64,000 bases of DNA from the NCBI RefSeq assembly GCF_024169655.1, contig NZ_JALJWV010000001.1, forward strand, positions 6,306,001 to 6,370,000. Direction: 5' to 3'. Source of the DNA: Pseudomonas marginalis (GTDB lineage: Bacteria; Pseudomonadota; Gammaproteobacteria; Pseudomonadales; Pseudomonadaceae). This document shows, piece by piece, positions 54,518 through 62,998 of this stretch. The translations under genes were made by a program, and so were the position numbers. The stretch's first letter is position 1, and each line of letters begins with the position of its first letter. The notes beneath the pieces are model-generated. The model was given only the letters and a program-made list of their open reading frames with translations, made no database searches and was not told the DNA's origin.

Positions 54518-56176
54518 TCAGGGCGAATGTGTGATGTCGGCAATATCTTCGGCGGAGAGCGCGCCGATGTCGGACGTTTCCAACACTGCATAAGCACTGC
54601 TGCAAAACAACGAGTTCAAGCGTTTCATGTCGGCAATCAGTTCCAAATGCAGGGAGCTGGTCTCCAGGCTCTGCACGATCTTGCGTTGCAGGCGGCTGAC
54701 GTGGGCGTGTGCCAGGCGGCGCTCCTGGGCGCGGAAGCGGCGTTTCTCGCGCAGCAACTGGCGCGCGCTTTCCGGGTCGGCACTGAGGAACACCGACAGG
54801 CCCAAGCGCAGGTTGGCGATCAGTTGGCTGTGCAGGCCGGTGAGTTCTTCCAGGCCCACTTCGGAGAACTGGCGCCGCTGGGAGGTTTTCTGCTGCTGGA
54901 CTTTGCGCAGCATGCGTTCGATCAGGTCGCCAGCCAGTTTCAGGTTGATCGACAGCTCGATGATCTCGGCCCAGCGGCGGTTGTCCTGTTCGCTGAGGTC
55001 TTCGCGAGGCATTTGCGCCAGGTAGAGTTTGATCGCGCTGTAGAGCGCCTCGACGTCGTCGCTGAGGCTGCGCATTTCCTGGGTGATGGCGGTCTGTTTG
55101 CCGCGCAGCACTTCGAGCATCGCGGTGAGCATGTTGTCGATCAGGTCGCCCAGGCGCAGGGTTTCCCGCACTGCGTTGGCCAGCGCCAGGCTTGGCGTGG
55201 CCAGGGCGGCGAGGTCCAGGTGGCGCGGCGTGGCCTTGCCGTTGGCCTCTTCCCGTTCGGGCAGCAACCACGCGCAGACCCGGGCCATCGGGCCGATGCT
55301 CGGCAGCAGGATCAGGCAACGACTGACGTTGTAGAGCAGGTGGAAGCTAATGACCATGCCTTGGGCGCTGTAATCCAGGCTGTCCATCCATAACACGAGC
55401 GGGTCAAGCACCGGGATGATCAGCAGCAGGCCGATCAATTTGTACAACAGGCTGCCCAGGGCCACCTGGCGTCCGGCGGCGTTCTGCATGTTGGTGCTGA
55501 GGAAGGCCAGCACGCCGCTGCCGATGTTGGCGCCGATCACCAGGCCGATGGCCACGTGCAAGCCGATCACGCCGGCGCCGGCCAGGGTGGCGGTCAGCAG
55601 TACGGCGGCGAGGCTGGAGTAGGAAATCATCGCGAACAACGCGCCGACCAGCGCATCGAGCAGGATGTCGCCGGTCAGCGAGGCGAACAGCACCTTCACG
55701 CCCTGCGCGTGGGTAATCGGCCCGGCGGCTTCGACGATCAACTGCAGGGCGAGGATGATCAGCCCGAGGCCGATCCCGACCCGACCCAATTGCCCGGCCC
55801 GTGTCTGCTTGCGCGAGAGGAAGAAGATCACCCCGAGAAAGATCAACAGCGGCGACAGCCAGGACAGGTCCAGGGTGAGCACCCGGGCCATCAGCGCCGT
55901 ACCGACGTCGGCGCCGAGCATGGTCGCCAGGGCGGGCATCAGCCCCATCAAGCCCTGGCCGACAAACGATGTCACCAGCATGGCGGTGGCGTTGCTGCTC
56001 TGCACCATGGCCGTCACCAGGATACCGGCGACAAACGCCAGCCAGCGCTTGGACATGTTTTGCCCGATGACGTGGCGCAGGTTGGAACCGTAGACCCGCA
56101 GGATGCCGGTGCGGACGATATGCGTGCCCCAGATCAGCAGGGTCACGGCGGAAAGCAGATTGAGCAAGGTCAGCAT
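54518..56176 (-). CDS. Na/Pi cotransporter with PhoU-like C-terminus
   Basis: A 552-residue transporter. The N-terminal ~310 residues have eight or more helices with two QSSNATAML / SYSSLAAVLL repeats typical of NptA/Na-Pi II symporters. The C-terminal ~200 residues are helical and PhoU-like (EMRSLSDDVEALYSAIKLYL, ADMKRLNSLFCS). It probably imports or exports phosphate with sodium. I start at the ATG at 56176, giving MLTLLNLLSAVTLLIWG as TM1. Confidence 0.92.
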   Translation of the reverse strand: MLTLLNLLSAVTLLIWGTHIVRTGILRVYGSNLRHVIGQNMSKRWLAFVAGILVTAMVQSSNATAMLVTSFVGQGLMGLMPALATMLGADVGTALMARVLTLDLSWLSPLLIFLGVIFFLSRKQTRAGQLGRVGIGLGLIILALQLIVEAAGPITHAQGVKVLFASLTGDILLDALVGALFAMISYSSLAAVLLTATLAGAGVIGLHVAIGLVIGANIGSGVLAFLSTNMQNAAGRQVALGSLLYKLIGLLLIIPVLDPLVLWMDSLDYSAQGMVISFHLLYNVSRCLILLPSIGPMARVCAWLLPEREEANGKATPRHLDLAALATPSLALANAVRETLRLGDLIDNMLTAMLEVLRGKQTAITQEMRSLSDDVEALYSAIKLYLAQMPREDLSEQDNRRWAEIIELSINLKLAGDLIERMLRKVQQQKTSQRRQFSEVGLEELTGLHSQLIANLRLGLSVFLSADPESARQLLREKRRFRAQERRLAHAHVSRLQRKIVQSLETSSLHLELIADMKRLNSLFCSSAYAVLETSDIGALSAEDIADITHSP

Positions 56177-56344
56177 GCTCGGCCCCCCGTGTGGGTGGGC
56201 TCCAACAGGAGCCAATGAGAATTGCCGCGTGCCGTTCTACGTCTTGTACTTAAGCTGTAGTTGGCGAATGGGCTCTGCGCCAGCATCGCATAGCTAAAGT
56301 CGGGATTGAAACAAAACTGTCATGAGATCAATTTTTTGCAGATG

Positions 56345-56372
56345 AAAAAATGGGGCGCGAACGCCCCATTTC
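56345..56372 (-). terminator. intrinsic terminator of the terC gene
   Basis: On the minus strand, AAATGGGGCG-TTCG-CGCCCCATTTTTTC: a 10-bp perfect stem with a tetraloop and T-run, 16 bases after the terC stop. Confidence 0.9.
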
Positions 56373-56387
56373 AGCAGCGGATCAAGG

Positions 56388-57155
56388 TTATTGACCCGGA
56401 ATGTCCTTGCGCAGTTTCACAGGGTCCTGCTGTTTCTTCTTTTTCGCGATGGCGGTGCGCATCTTGATGTTCACCACTTCCACCGCCAGCGAGAACGCCA
56501 TGGCGAAGTAGACGTAGCCTTTAGGTACATGCACGTCGAAGGATTCGGCGATCAGCACGGTACCCACCACCACCAGGAACGACAGCGCCAGCATCTTCAG
56601 CGACGGGTGCTTGTCGATGAAGTCGCTGATGGTGCCTGCTGCCAGCATCATCACCATCACCGCGACCACGATCGCCGCGATCATCACCGGTACGTGGGAC
56701 ACCATGCCGACGGCGGTGATCACCGAGTCCAGGGAGAACACGATGTCGATGATCGCGATCTGGATGATGGTGTAGATGAACTTGCCACCGGTGCCTTTGG
56801 GTTCTTCGTGGGTTTCGTCTTCACCTTCCAGGGCGTGGAACATCTCCTGGGAGCTTTTCCACAGCAGGAACAGGCCACCGAAGAACAGGATCAGGTCGCG
56901 CCCGGAAATGCCCTGGCCGAAGACCACGAACAGATCGTCGGTCAGGCGCATGACCCAAGCGATGGACAGCAGCAACAGGATACGCGTGACCATGGCCAGG
57001 GCCAGGCCGAAGAACCGGGTGCGCGCCTGCATATGCTTGGGCATGCGGCTGACCAGGATCGAAATCATGATGATGTTATCGATGCCCAGGACGATCTCAA
57101 GGGCCGTCAGGGTGAAGAAGGCAATCCAGATTTCCGGATTGGTCAGCCATTCCAT
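56388..57155 (-). CDS. TerC-family integral membrane protein
   Basis: A 255-residue protein with about seven helices and the TerC signatures GIDNIIMISIL (N-terminal) and FSLDSVITAVGM, whose acidic residues sit in the membrane and may pass metal ions. The start at 57155 (MEWLTNPEIW) follows TTAAAGGAAT. Members act in manganese efflux or membrane-protein metallation. Its 3' end has a strong terminator. Confidence 0.9.
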   Translation of the reverse strand: MEWLTNPEIWIAFFTLTALEIVLGIDNIIMISILVSRMPKHMQARTRFFGLALAMVTRILLLLSIAWVMRLTDDLFVVFGQGISGRDLILFFGGLFLLWKSSQEMFHALEGEDETHEEPKGTGGKFIYTIIQIAIIDIVFSLDSVITAVGMVSHVPVMIAAIVVAVMVMMLAAGTISDFIDKHPSLKMLALSFLVVVGTVLIAESFDVHVPKGYVYFAMAFSLAVEVVNIKMRTAIAKKKKQQDPVKLRKDIPGQ

Positions 57156-57219
57156 GTGTATTCCTTTAAGCAAGTGTTAAACCGCGCCAGCTGCAGCGCC
57201 GCGCGGCGAGTCGGCAGGA

Positions 57220-58527
57220 TTATAGAGTGCTGAACAGCGGAAAAATCCCCATCAGCAACGCGGCGAACATTATGCACAGGCAAACCAGCACTGCCCACTT
57301 CAGGGTGAAGCGCTGGTGATCGCCGAACTCGATACCGGCCAGGGCCACCAGCAGGTAAGTCGACGGCACCAGCGGGCTGAGCAAGTGTACGGGTTGGCCG
57401 ACGATGGACGCACGGGCCATTTCCACGGCGGTGATGCCGTAGTGGCTGGCGGCTTCGGCCAATACCGGCAGTACGCCATAGTAGAACGCATCGTTGGACA
57501 TGAAGAAGGTAAACGGCATGCTCACCAGCGCGGTGATTACTGCCAGGTAAGGGCCCAGGGCGTCGGGAATGACCGCCAGCAGGCTCTTGGACATGGCGTC
57601 GACCATGCCGGTGCCCGACAGGATGCCGGTGAAAATCCCCGCAGCGAAGATCAGCCCCACCACGGCCAGTACGCTGCCGGCATGGGCGGCGACGCGGTCT
57701 TTCTGCTGTTGCAGGCACGGGTAGTTGACGATCATCGCGATACTGAACGCCACCATGAACAGCACCGGCAGCGGCAACAGGCCGGCGATCAGCGTACACA
57801 TCAGCGCCAGGGTCAGCGCGCCGTTGAACCAGATCAGCTTCGGACGGCGGGCGTCCGGGTATTGCGACACGCTGATTTCGCTGTGGTCGATCTCGTCGCC
57901 CTGCAGGTGCAGTTCACCCAGGCGCGCACGTTCGCGCTTGCCGTACATATAGGCGATCACCAGGATCGCGACCACGCCGGCGGCCATGGCCGGGATCATC
58001 GGCACGAAGATGTCTGACGGGTCCACATGCAGCGCACTCGCGGCGCGGGCGGTCGGGCCACCCCAGGGCGTCATGTTCATCACGCCACCGGCGAGGATGA
58101 TCAGGCCGGCCATGATCCGCGGGCTCATGCCGATGCGCTGGTACAGCGGCAGCATGGCGGCCACGCAGATCATGTAAGTGGTGGCGCCGTCACCGTCGAG
58201 GGACACCACCAGGGCCAGCACGGCGGTGCCGACCGAGACTTTCAGCGGGTCGCCCTTGACCATCTTGAGGATCTTGCGCACGGCCGGGTCGAACAGGCCG
58301 GAGTCGATCATCAGGGCAAAGTAGAGGATGGCGAACATCAGCATCACGCCGGTCGGCGCGAGCTTGGTGATGCCTTCGAGCATCATCGGGCCGATCTTCG
58401 GCGCAAAACCGCCGAACAGCGCGAACAGGATCGGCACGATGATCAGGGCGATCAGCGCGGACAGGCGCTTGGTCATGATCAGGAACATGAACGTGATGAC
58501 CATGGCAAAGCCAAGGAAAGTCAGCAT
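57220..58527 (-). CDS. CitMHS-family citrate-metal transporter
   Basis: A 435-residue secondary transporter with about twelve helices. Features are the N-terminal FAMVITFMFLIM, the DGDGATTYMICVAAMLPLYQ region and the MTPWGGPTARAASAL motif that is typical of CitMHS (CitM/CitH). Members import citrate complexed with magnesium or calcium, with protons. It has no regulatory gene next to it here. It ends 65 bases before the terC start in the same direction, so read-through is possible. Confidence 0.92.
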   Translation of the reverse strand: MLTFLGFAMVITFMFLIMTKRLSALIALIIVPILFALFGGFAPKIGPMMLEGITKLAPTGVMLMFAILYFALMIDSGLFDPAVRKILKMVKGDPLKVSVGTAVLALVVSLDGDGATTYMICVAAMLPLYQRIGMSPRIMAGLIILAGGVMNMTPWGGPTARAASALHVDPSDIFVPMIPAMAAGVVAILVIAYMYGKRERARLGELHLQGDEIDHSEISVSQYPDARRPKLIWFNGALTLALMCTLIAGLLPLPVLFMVAFSIAMIVNYPCLQQQKDRVAAHAGSVLAVVGLIFAAGIFTGILSGTGMVDAMSKSLLAVIPDALGPYLAVITALVSMPFTFFMSNDAFYYGVLPVLAEAASHYGITAVEMARASIVGQPVHLLSPLVPSTYLLVALAGIEFGDHQRFTLKWAVLVCLCIMFAALLMGIFPLFSTL

Positions 58528-58787
58528 AGGAATACTCCAGGCGTAGCGCGGCTAAGGAATGGCGAACCGGGTGGGGTCAGCGCAGAACGAGAGGCACGAG
58601 GTTTACGGGTGGAGTGGGGGCGAACAGGCGGGAGCGGGCGGACATCGGGAATCACCATTGTTGTTGTTAATAGCCGGTCTGTTGCCGGCAGTGGGCGCGA
58701 TCCTAGACGCGTTAGCTTTCAGCCAGCTTTCGTTGATCAAACAGGTGAGGTGGAAATGACACACGGTCTCCAGGCTTGCGCAGATCA

Positions 58788-58822
58788 ACATGTGGGAGGG
58801 CGTCAGCCCCCTCCCACATTCA
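58788..58822. repeat. single REP-like hairpin
   Basis: ATGTGGGAGGG (58790-58800) / CCCTCCCACAT (58809-58819), an 11-bp perfect stem between the DUF4105 stop and the region upstream of citMHS. It may end the leftward DUF4105 transcript. Confidence 0.75.
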
Positions 58823-60781
58823 GGGCAATTCGAGGCCGCCGGCGGCTTTGTGCAGTTTGCGCAGATGTTCGCCGACCTGCTTGAGGTTGGCCTCGCAGGC
58901 GGCGATTTCGGCTGAGCGTGACGGGTCCAGCAGCGCCCTCACCTCTTTGTCCAGTTCGCCGGTCAGGGATTGCAGCTGTTTCTGGCGCTCGGCGCTTTCC
59001 GATTCGAGGCGCTTTGATTCCGAGGGTTGCGGCAGGCCGTAGCCGCTGCTGCCGAGCAGTTCCGCCGGGCGACTGAGGAAGCCGCTGTTGGCGAGGATTT
59101 GTTGCAAGGTGGCGTTGGCTTTCTCCATGCCGCCGTTTTTCAGCTCGCGGGCGCCGAGGTAGCGCTGTTTGACTTCGTCCTGGGCCAGCATCAATTGTTT
59201 GCGAAAGCTCGCCTGTTCCAGCAGCAGTAGCGCGGCGCTGGTGCGCAGGTCGGCCTGGTCGAACCATTGGCGGCGCTCTTGCGCACTCAGGGACAGCCAG
59301 TCTTCGACCTGGGTCTGCTTGATCGGCAGGTGCTTGCGCAGCACGTCGAACATCGCTTGATAGCGCTCGCGGAACGAGTCGAAGTGATAGCCCAGGCGCA
59401 GCGCCTCGCGCTTGTCGTTCAATACGCTGGTGTCGGCCAGGCCGCGCGCCTGCAGGACCTCCAGCAGCCCGTTGGGCGTGATGTTGTCCAGGCCGGTCAG
59501 TTGCGGGTTGGCGCTGCCGCTGCGCAACAGTTTCAGGCCTTCGACCGCGCAGTTGTTGGACAGGAAGAAGTAGTTGCCGTCGTAGCTCCAGTGCATTTCA
59601 GCCGCGTGCTCGACGGTGTCCTCGATCTCTCGGCGCGACAGTTTCAGCGGCACCGAGGCGAGGCCGCGCAACTCGGTCTTGGTGTACTCGTCGATGACCT
59701 GGGCCAGCGGTAACACGAACAGTCGTGACGGGTACTTGCCCACCAGGCCATCCCAGCTCGACAGCTGTACGTCACCGACAAAGGCGCGGTAGGACAACAC
59801 CAGATGCTGGTCCAGATCCAACCGACAGTCCGGGCCGCGAGGGCGACCGGGTGCGCAGATCACCAGGCGCAACATGCTGTGGCCCCAGCGACTGACCAGG
59901 TTCTGGTTGGCTTCGGCGAGCAGGTAGTCGATTTCGTAGACCCGTTCCGGGTCGACATGGCCCAGGGGCGTCTTGGCGAAATCGTTGCCGGCGTTGAGGA
60001 AGGCGTAGGTCTTGGCGCAGGTGTCTTGCTCGGGCGGCGCCCAGCCAAAGTGTTCCTTGTAATAGCGGAACAGCGCGGGGCGGCGGCAGGCGTAGCTCGG
60101 GTCGAGGAGGAAATACTCCATGTTGACCGCGACGAACTCCAGCGGGCTGCTGGTTTCGTAGAGGTCCGGGCTGCGCGCGATCTGGCGGTTGTGCTGCTCG
60201 CGTTCACCGCGGCGGCCGACGTATTGCGGCCAGCCGGCGAGGTCCAGCAGGCGTGGGTCGTCGCTGAAGGTGAAGCGGCGGTCGTTCTGGCCACGGCATT
60301 GATCGGGCAGGCCGATCAGGCCGGTGATGCTGTTCTGGCGGCTGCAACGGCGGATCAGCGTGCGCTCGTCGCTGGGCCACAGGCGCGCACGGTCGTAGAT
60401 GTGGGTCAGTTCATGCAGCACGGTGGCGAGCATTTCCCGGCGCACGGTGCCGTGGGGGCGGTTGGTCTTGCGGGTGGCGGCGCTGCCGTCGGTCAGGCTG
60501 GCGAGCAGGTTGCGGTTCAGGTCCAGTTCGGACACCAGCGAGGCCTGGCCGTAGGCGTTTGCGGGCATCTTGTCGGTCCAGCCGACATCGATGCGCCGGT
60601 CCAACTGCTCGATAAAGCGCGGCGGCAGTGAGCGCAACGCTTCATCGATCAACGCCTGGCTGGCCTGCTGTTCGGCTGGGCTCAACCCTTCGGTTATGAG
60701 CCGCAGTTGCAGGCTGGCCTGGGCTACGCCGGCACACAGCAGCAGAGCCCCGGCCAGGAGCCAGGCGTTGAGACGCCTCAC
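58820..60781 (-). CDS. DUF4105 periplasmic protein with HELTH motif
   Basis: A 653-residue exported protein. Signal peptide to about residue 22 (GALLLCAGVAQA). An N-terminal domain with VLHELTHIYDRARLWP (zincin-like HExxH) is followed by the DUF4105/Lnb-type region (NLVSRWGHSMLRLVICAP, YRAFVGDVQLSSWDGLVG, YFFLSNNCAVEGLKLL with a Cys that suggests NlpC/P60-like catalysis), then a helical C-terminus rich in Leu/Arg/Glu. The GTG start overlaps the stop of the DUF2388 gene (GTGA). Function unknown; a peptidoglycan or lipoprotein substrate is possible. Confidence 0.85.
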   Translation of the reverse strand: MRRLNAWLLAGALLLCAGVAQASLQLRLITEGLSPAEQQASQALIDEALRSLPPRFIEQLDRRIDVGWTDKMPANAYGQASLVSELDLNRNLLASLTDGSAATRKTNRPHGTVRREMLATVLHELTHIYDRARLWPSDERTLIRRCSRQNSITGLIGLPDQCRGQNDRRFTFSDDPRLLDLAGWPQYVGRRGEREQHNRQIARSPDLYETSSPLEFVAVNMEYFLLDPSYACRRPALFRYYKEHFGWAPPEQDTCAKTYAFLNAGNDFAKTPLGHVDPERVYEIDYLLAEANQNLVSRWGHSMLRLVICAPGRPRGPDCRLDLDQHLVLSYRAFVGDVQLSSWDGLVGKYPSRLFVLPLAQVIDEYTKTELRGLASVPLKLSRREIEDTVEHAAEMHWSYDGNYFFLSNNCAVEGLKLLRSGSANPQLTGLDNITPNGLLEVLQARGLADTSVLNDKREALRLGYHFDSFRERYQAMFDVLRKHLPIKQTQVEDWLSLSAQERRQWFDQADLRTSAALLLLEQASFRKQLMLAQDEVKQRYLGARELKNGGMEKANATLQQILANSGFLSRPAELLGSSGYGLPQPSESKRLESESAERQKQLQSLTGELDKEVRALLDPSRSAEIAACEANLKQVGEHLRKLHKAAGGLELP

Positions 60782-61098
60782 AGCGCGAGAATGGCTTCGG
60801 CGAGGGTCTGGTCGCTGGCATCACGGGCTTCCGGCACGCGGGTGCGCAGGGTGTCGAAGGCGGCTTCGAGCTGCGCGCCACGGATCTCGCCGTTGGTGGC
60901 GACGAAGCTGGCGGCGTCATCGTGGGCTTCGCGCACGATCTTGGAGTCGCGGATCGAGGTGGTGGTGTCCGAGGTGAAATCAATGGTGCGCCCGGAGGCG
61001 CGCACGATGATGTTACTGGTGGCCTTCAAGGTCTGCGCGTGGGCGACATCGGTCAACAACAGCAGGCCGAGAGCGGCGGCGATCAGCGGGCTACGCAT
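60778..61098 (-). CDS. DUF2388 secreted protein, paralogue 1
   Basis: A 106-residue protein with a signal peptide ending near DVAHA and the DUF2388 core: KATSNIIVRA, IVREAHDDAASFVATNGEIRG, and a C-terminal TLAEAILAL. Three copies of this family lie in tandem here. Its stop overlaps the GTG of the DUF4105 gene, which ties the two functionally. No catalytic residues are evident; cysteines are absent from the mature part. Confidence 0.88.
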   Translation of the reverse strand: MRSPLIAAALGLLLLTDVAHAQTLKATSNIIVRASGRTIDFTSDTTTSIRDSKIVREAHDDAASFVATNGEIRGAQLEAAFDTLRTRVPEARDASDQTLAEAILAL

Positions 61099-61124
61099 GG
61101 AATGACTCCGAAATACAAAGATGG

Positions 61125-61433
61125 TTATTGGACGAGAATTGCTTGCGCCAGTTCAAGGTCACTGGCGTTTAGTTTTGGTTGGCTGCGGCGCAGACGATCC
61201 AGCGCTGATTCCAGTCGAGCCCCCCGCCATCGGCCGTCAGTGGCAATGAATGCGGCGGCATCATCCTGGGCGGCCAGTACCCACTTTCTGTCGAACGGCG
61301 CGGAGGTCACTTTGCTGGTGGCATACGCGCTCACGACCGTGCTCTGGGTGGACAGATCAAAGGCCGAAGCCAATGCTGACCAGCAGGCGGAAAACATCAC
61401 AGGAACGATTAACAGGCGGTATGAAAGAGCCAT
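61125..61433 (-). CDS. DUF2388 secreted protein, paralogue 2 (divergent)
   Basis: A 102-residue member with the same layout: signal peptide (LLIVPVMFSACWSALASA), then STQSTVVSAYATSKVT, WVLAAQDDAAAFIATDGRWRG and AQAILVQ. I start at the ATG at 61433; the ORF extension to 61502 has no signal peptide. It has drifted further than the other two copies. It sits 26 bases upstream of paralogue 1. Confidence 0.82.
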   Translation of the reverse strand: MALSYRLLIVPVMFSACWSALASAFDLSTQSTVVSAYATSKVTSAPFDRKWVLAAQDDAAAFIATDGRWRGARLESALDRLRRSQPKLNASDLELAQAILVQ

Positions 61434-61539
61434 GGGACTCGACAACTGAAAGCGAGCGCCAAGGCTAGCGCAATGCCCGGGCGAGAGCCAGCGCCGAGGC
61501 ATCCGGGAGCGGCTGGCGCTGCCTTGTCCCGCCCTGTTA

Positions 61540-61860
61540 TCAGATGGCCAGAATGGCTTGGGCCAGTTGCGCGTCTGTTGCGACGTTCAGTTGTGGCGCT
61601 TGCTGGCGGATCTGCGCGAGGGCGCTTTCCAGTTTGACGCCGCGAATGGCACCGGCACTGGCGACAAAGCTGGCGGCGTCGTCACGAGCGGCACGCACGA
61701 CCTTGTTGTCACGCAGGGAGGACGTGGCATCGGAGCTCGCATCGGAGGTGGCTTTCAGCGCGCCGACGATGGAGTCGGTGGTGACGATGAAGCTGGACGC
61801 GTGGGCGTTGGCGGCGAAGGCCAACAGGGTGGCGGCACTCAGCAGGCGAAAACGGGACAT
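61540..61860 (-). CDS. DUF2388 secreted protein, paralogue 3
   Basis: A 106-residue member with signal peptide ending near ANAHA, then SFIVTTDSIVGALKATSD, VVRAARDDAASFVASAGAIRG and a C-terminal LAQAILAI. The ATG at 61860 follows CAGGAGTCACCCC. It is close in sequence to paralogue 1 and separated from paralogue 2 by 106 bases. It may head the transcript running into DUF4105. Confidence 0.87.
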   Translation of the reverse strand: MSRFRLLSAATLLAFAANAHASSFIVTTDSIVGALKATSDASSDATSSLRDNKVVRAARDDAASFVASAGAIRGVKLESALAQIRQQAPQLNVATDAQLAQAILAI

Positions 61861-62019
61861 GGGGTGACTCCTGTAGATGAACAAATAAGGTCGCGCAAAG
61901 CGGCCCCTGTGAAACGGATGTGGATGCCATTGGGCATCAGACGCCCGTTCTACACGGTTCGCTACGTGGTGAGCGGATATTAAGCCGCGGCCTGTCCATT
62001 CGAAAAGCGCCTTGACTGT

Positions 62020-62202
62020 CTAGTCACGCCAGAATGGCTTGGACAGCTCGACCAGGCGCTCGCCGGGGCTGATACCCGCGTCGGACAGCTCTCGCAGGTC
62101 GAGTTGGGCCAGTTGGTGGCGCTCGCGGGCCTGTTGCCGCCATCTGGCGAGCGTAGCGGCAGTGCGACGTAACAACGAGGTGCGCGGGGTCGGTGGGTTC
62201 AT
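62020..62202 (-). CDS. DUF1127 small protein A
   Basis: A 60-residue arginine-rich protein. The N-terminus is basic and helical (ATLARWRQQARERHQL), and the C-terminus carries the DUF1127 motif LAQLDLRELSDAGISPGERLVELSKPFWRD. Proteins of this family (YjiS-like) influence RNA turnover, nutrient responses or growth in several alphaproteobacteria. AAAGGCG lies upstream of the ATG. Its promoter region (62203-62330) carries the CTGTACTG boxes. Confidence 0.85.
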   Translation of the reverse strand: MNPPTPRTSLLRRTAATLARWRQQARERHQLAQLDLRELSDAGISPGERLVELSKPFWRD

Positions 62203-62259
62203 GGGGAGCGCCTTTCATGGTGTTTTTGGAAGACCATGTTGAGCGGATCGTTTCGACCG

Positions 62260-62320
62260 ATACAGATACACCGATGTTTAATTGTACTGCTTAATTGTTA
62301 TATTTATTAAACTGTACTGG
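62260..62320. promoter_or_regulatory. CTGTACTG box cluster upstream of DUF1127 A
   Basis: TGTACTG at 62283-62289 and ACTGTACTGG at 62311-62320, with ATACAGATACA nearby at about 62268-62278. These boxes recur near the second DUF1127 gene and so are probably operator sites of one regulator. Confidence 0.5.
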
Positions 62321-62364
62321 TTGATCTGCAAGCTATCTGTTCGGGGGCAAAAACACCCAAGCCC

Positions 62365-62406
62365 AGAAACAACAAAGCCCACCTCCGGTTACCCGGGGCG
62401 GGCTTT
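62365..62406 (-). terminator. intrinsic terminator of DUF1127 B
   Basis: On the minus strand, AAAGCCCGCC..GGTGGGCTTT forms a stem (62374-62406 on the plus strand), followed by GTTGTTTC. It lies 59 bases past the DUF1127 B stop. Confidence 0.75.
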
Positions 62407-62464
62407 GCTTAACGAATCAGGTTGCTGGCTGTGGACCCGTCAGGTCAGGGCCAGCGAGCGCCTA

Positions 62465-62680
62465 TTAGCGCCAGAACGGCTTGCTCAGCTCTTCGTAGCG
62501 TTGTGCTTCGCTGATACCGGCGTCAGCCAGCAGACGCGAGTCCAGACGAGCCAGTTGATGGCGGCTGGAGATGCGGCGCTGCCACAACATCAGGTTGGCG
62601 ATAACGCGCAGAGGCATGGAAGCCTGGGTGTTTACAGCTTTCTCTTCGAAGAACAGATCGGAACTGAGTGTACGTTCCAT
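62465..62680 (-). CDS. DUF1127 small protein B
   Basis: A 71-residue protein with the DUF1127 C-terminal motif RHQLARLDSRLLADAGISEAQRYEELSKPFWR, very similar to protein A in its last 35 residues but with a longer, less basic N-terminus. The ATG has an AAGGATG site. The two genes are paralogues in tandem on the minus strand, with separate promoters and a terminator between them. Confidence 0.87.
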   Translation of the reverse strand: MERTLSSDLFFEEKAVNTQASMPLRVIANLMLWQRRISSRHQLARLDSRLLADAGISEAQRYEELSKPFWR

Positions 62681-62998
62681 GATGACATCCTTCCGCTTGT
62701 GGCGGGATTAGGTAGTGGTTTAACTGATGCCAATGATCCTCCTCCCGCGCAAGACTCTCTAGATACAGTTCACCTGTATTGTGAGGGGCCAGTTAACTGT
62801 TTATGGCGGCTGTACTGTACGGAAATGGGGCAACTGTACCTGTCTGCACTGATTGGGTGCAAAATAGGCATTTTTGAAGGGGCGTGTGGGATATTTCGGT
62901 AGGAAAAGACCAGTACAGCAGTACAGTTTTTCCAAGGAGAGGGGGTGGTGCAACCGAGCTGATGAAACTGTGTGTGCATCAGCTCGGCTGTGTATCGA
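62681..62998. promoter_or_regulatory. DUF1127 B upstream region with repeated boxes
   Basis: No gene is supported in this 318-bp gap. It holds an inverted repeat ATACAG-TTCAC-CTGTAT (62763-62779), CTGTACTGTAC (62810-62820), AACTGTACC (62832-62840), and a tandem duplicate CAGTACAG-CAGTACAG (62911-62926). All share the CTGTACTG core seen upstream of DUF1127 A. Confidence 0.55.

Noticed and set aside
62763..62926. LexA boxes among the CTGTAC repeats
   Set aside because: CTG and CAG are not spaced by ten bases in any copy, so they do not fit the LexA pattern found at 7283.
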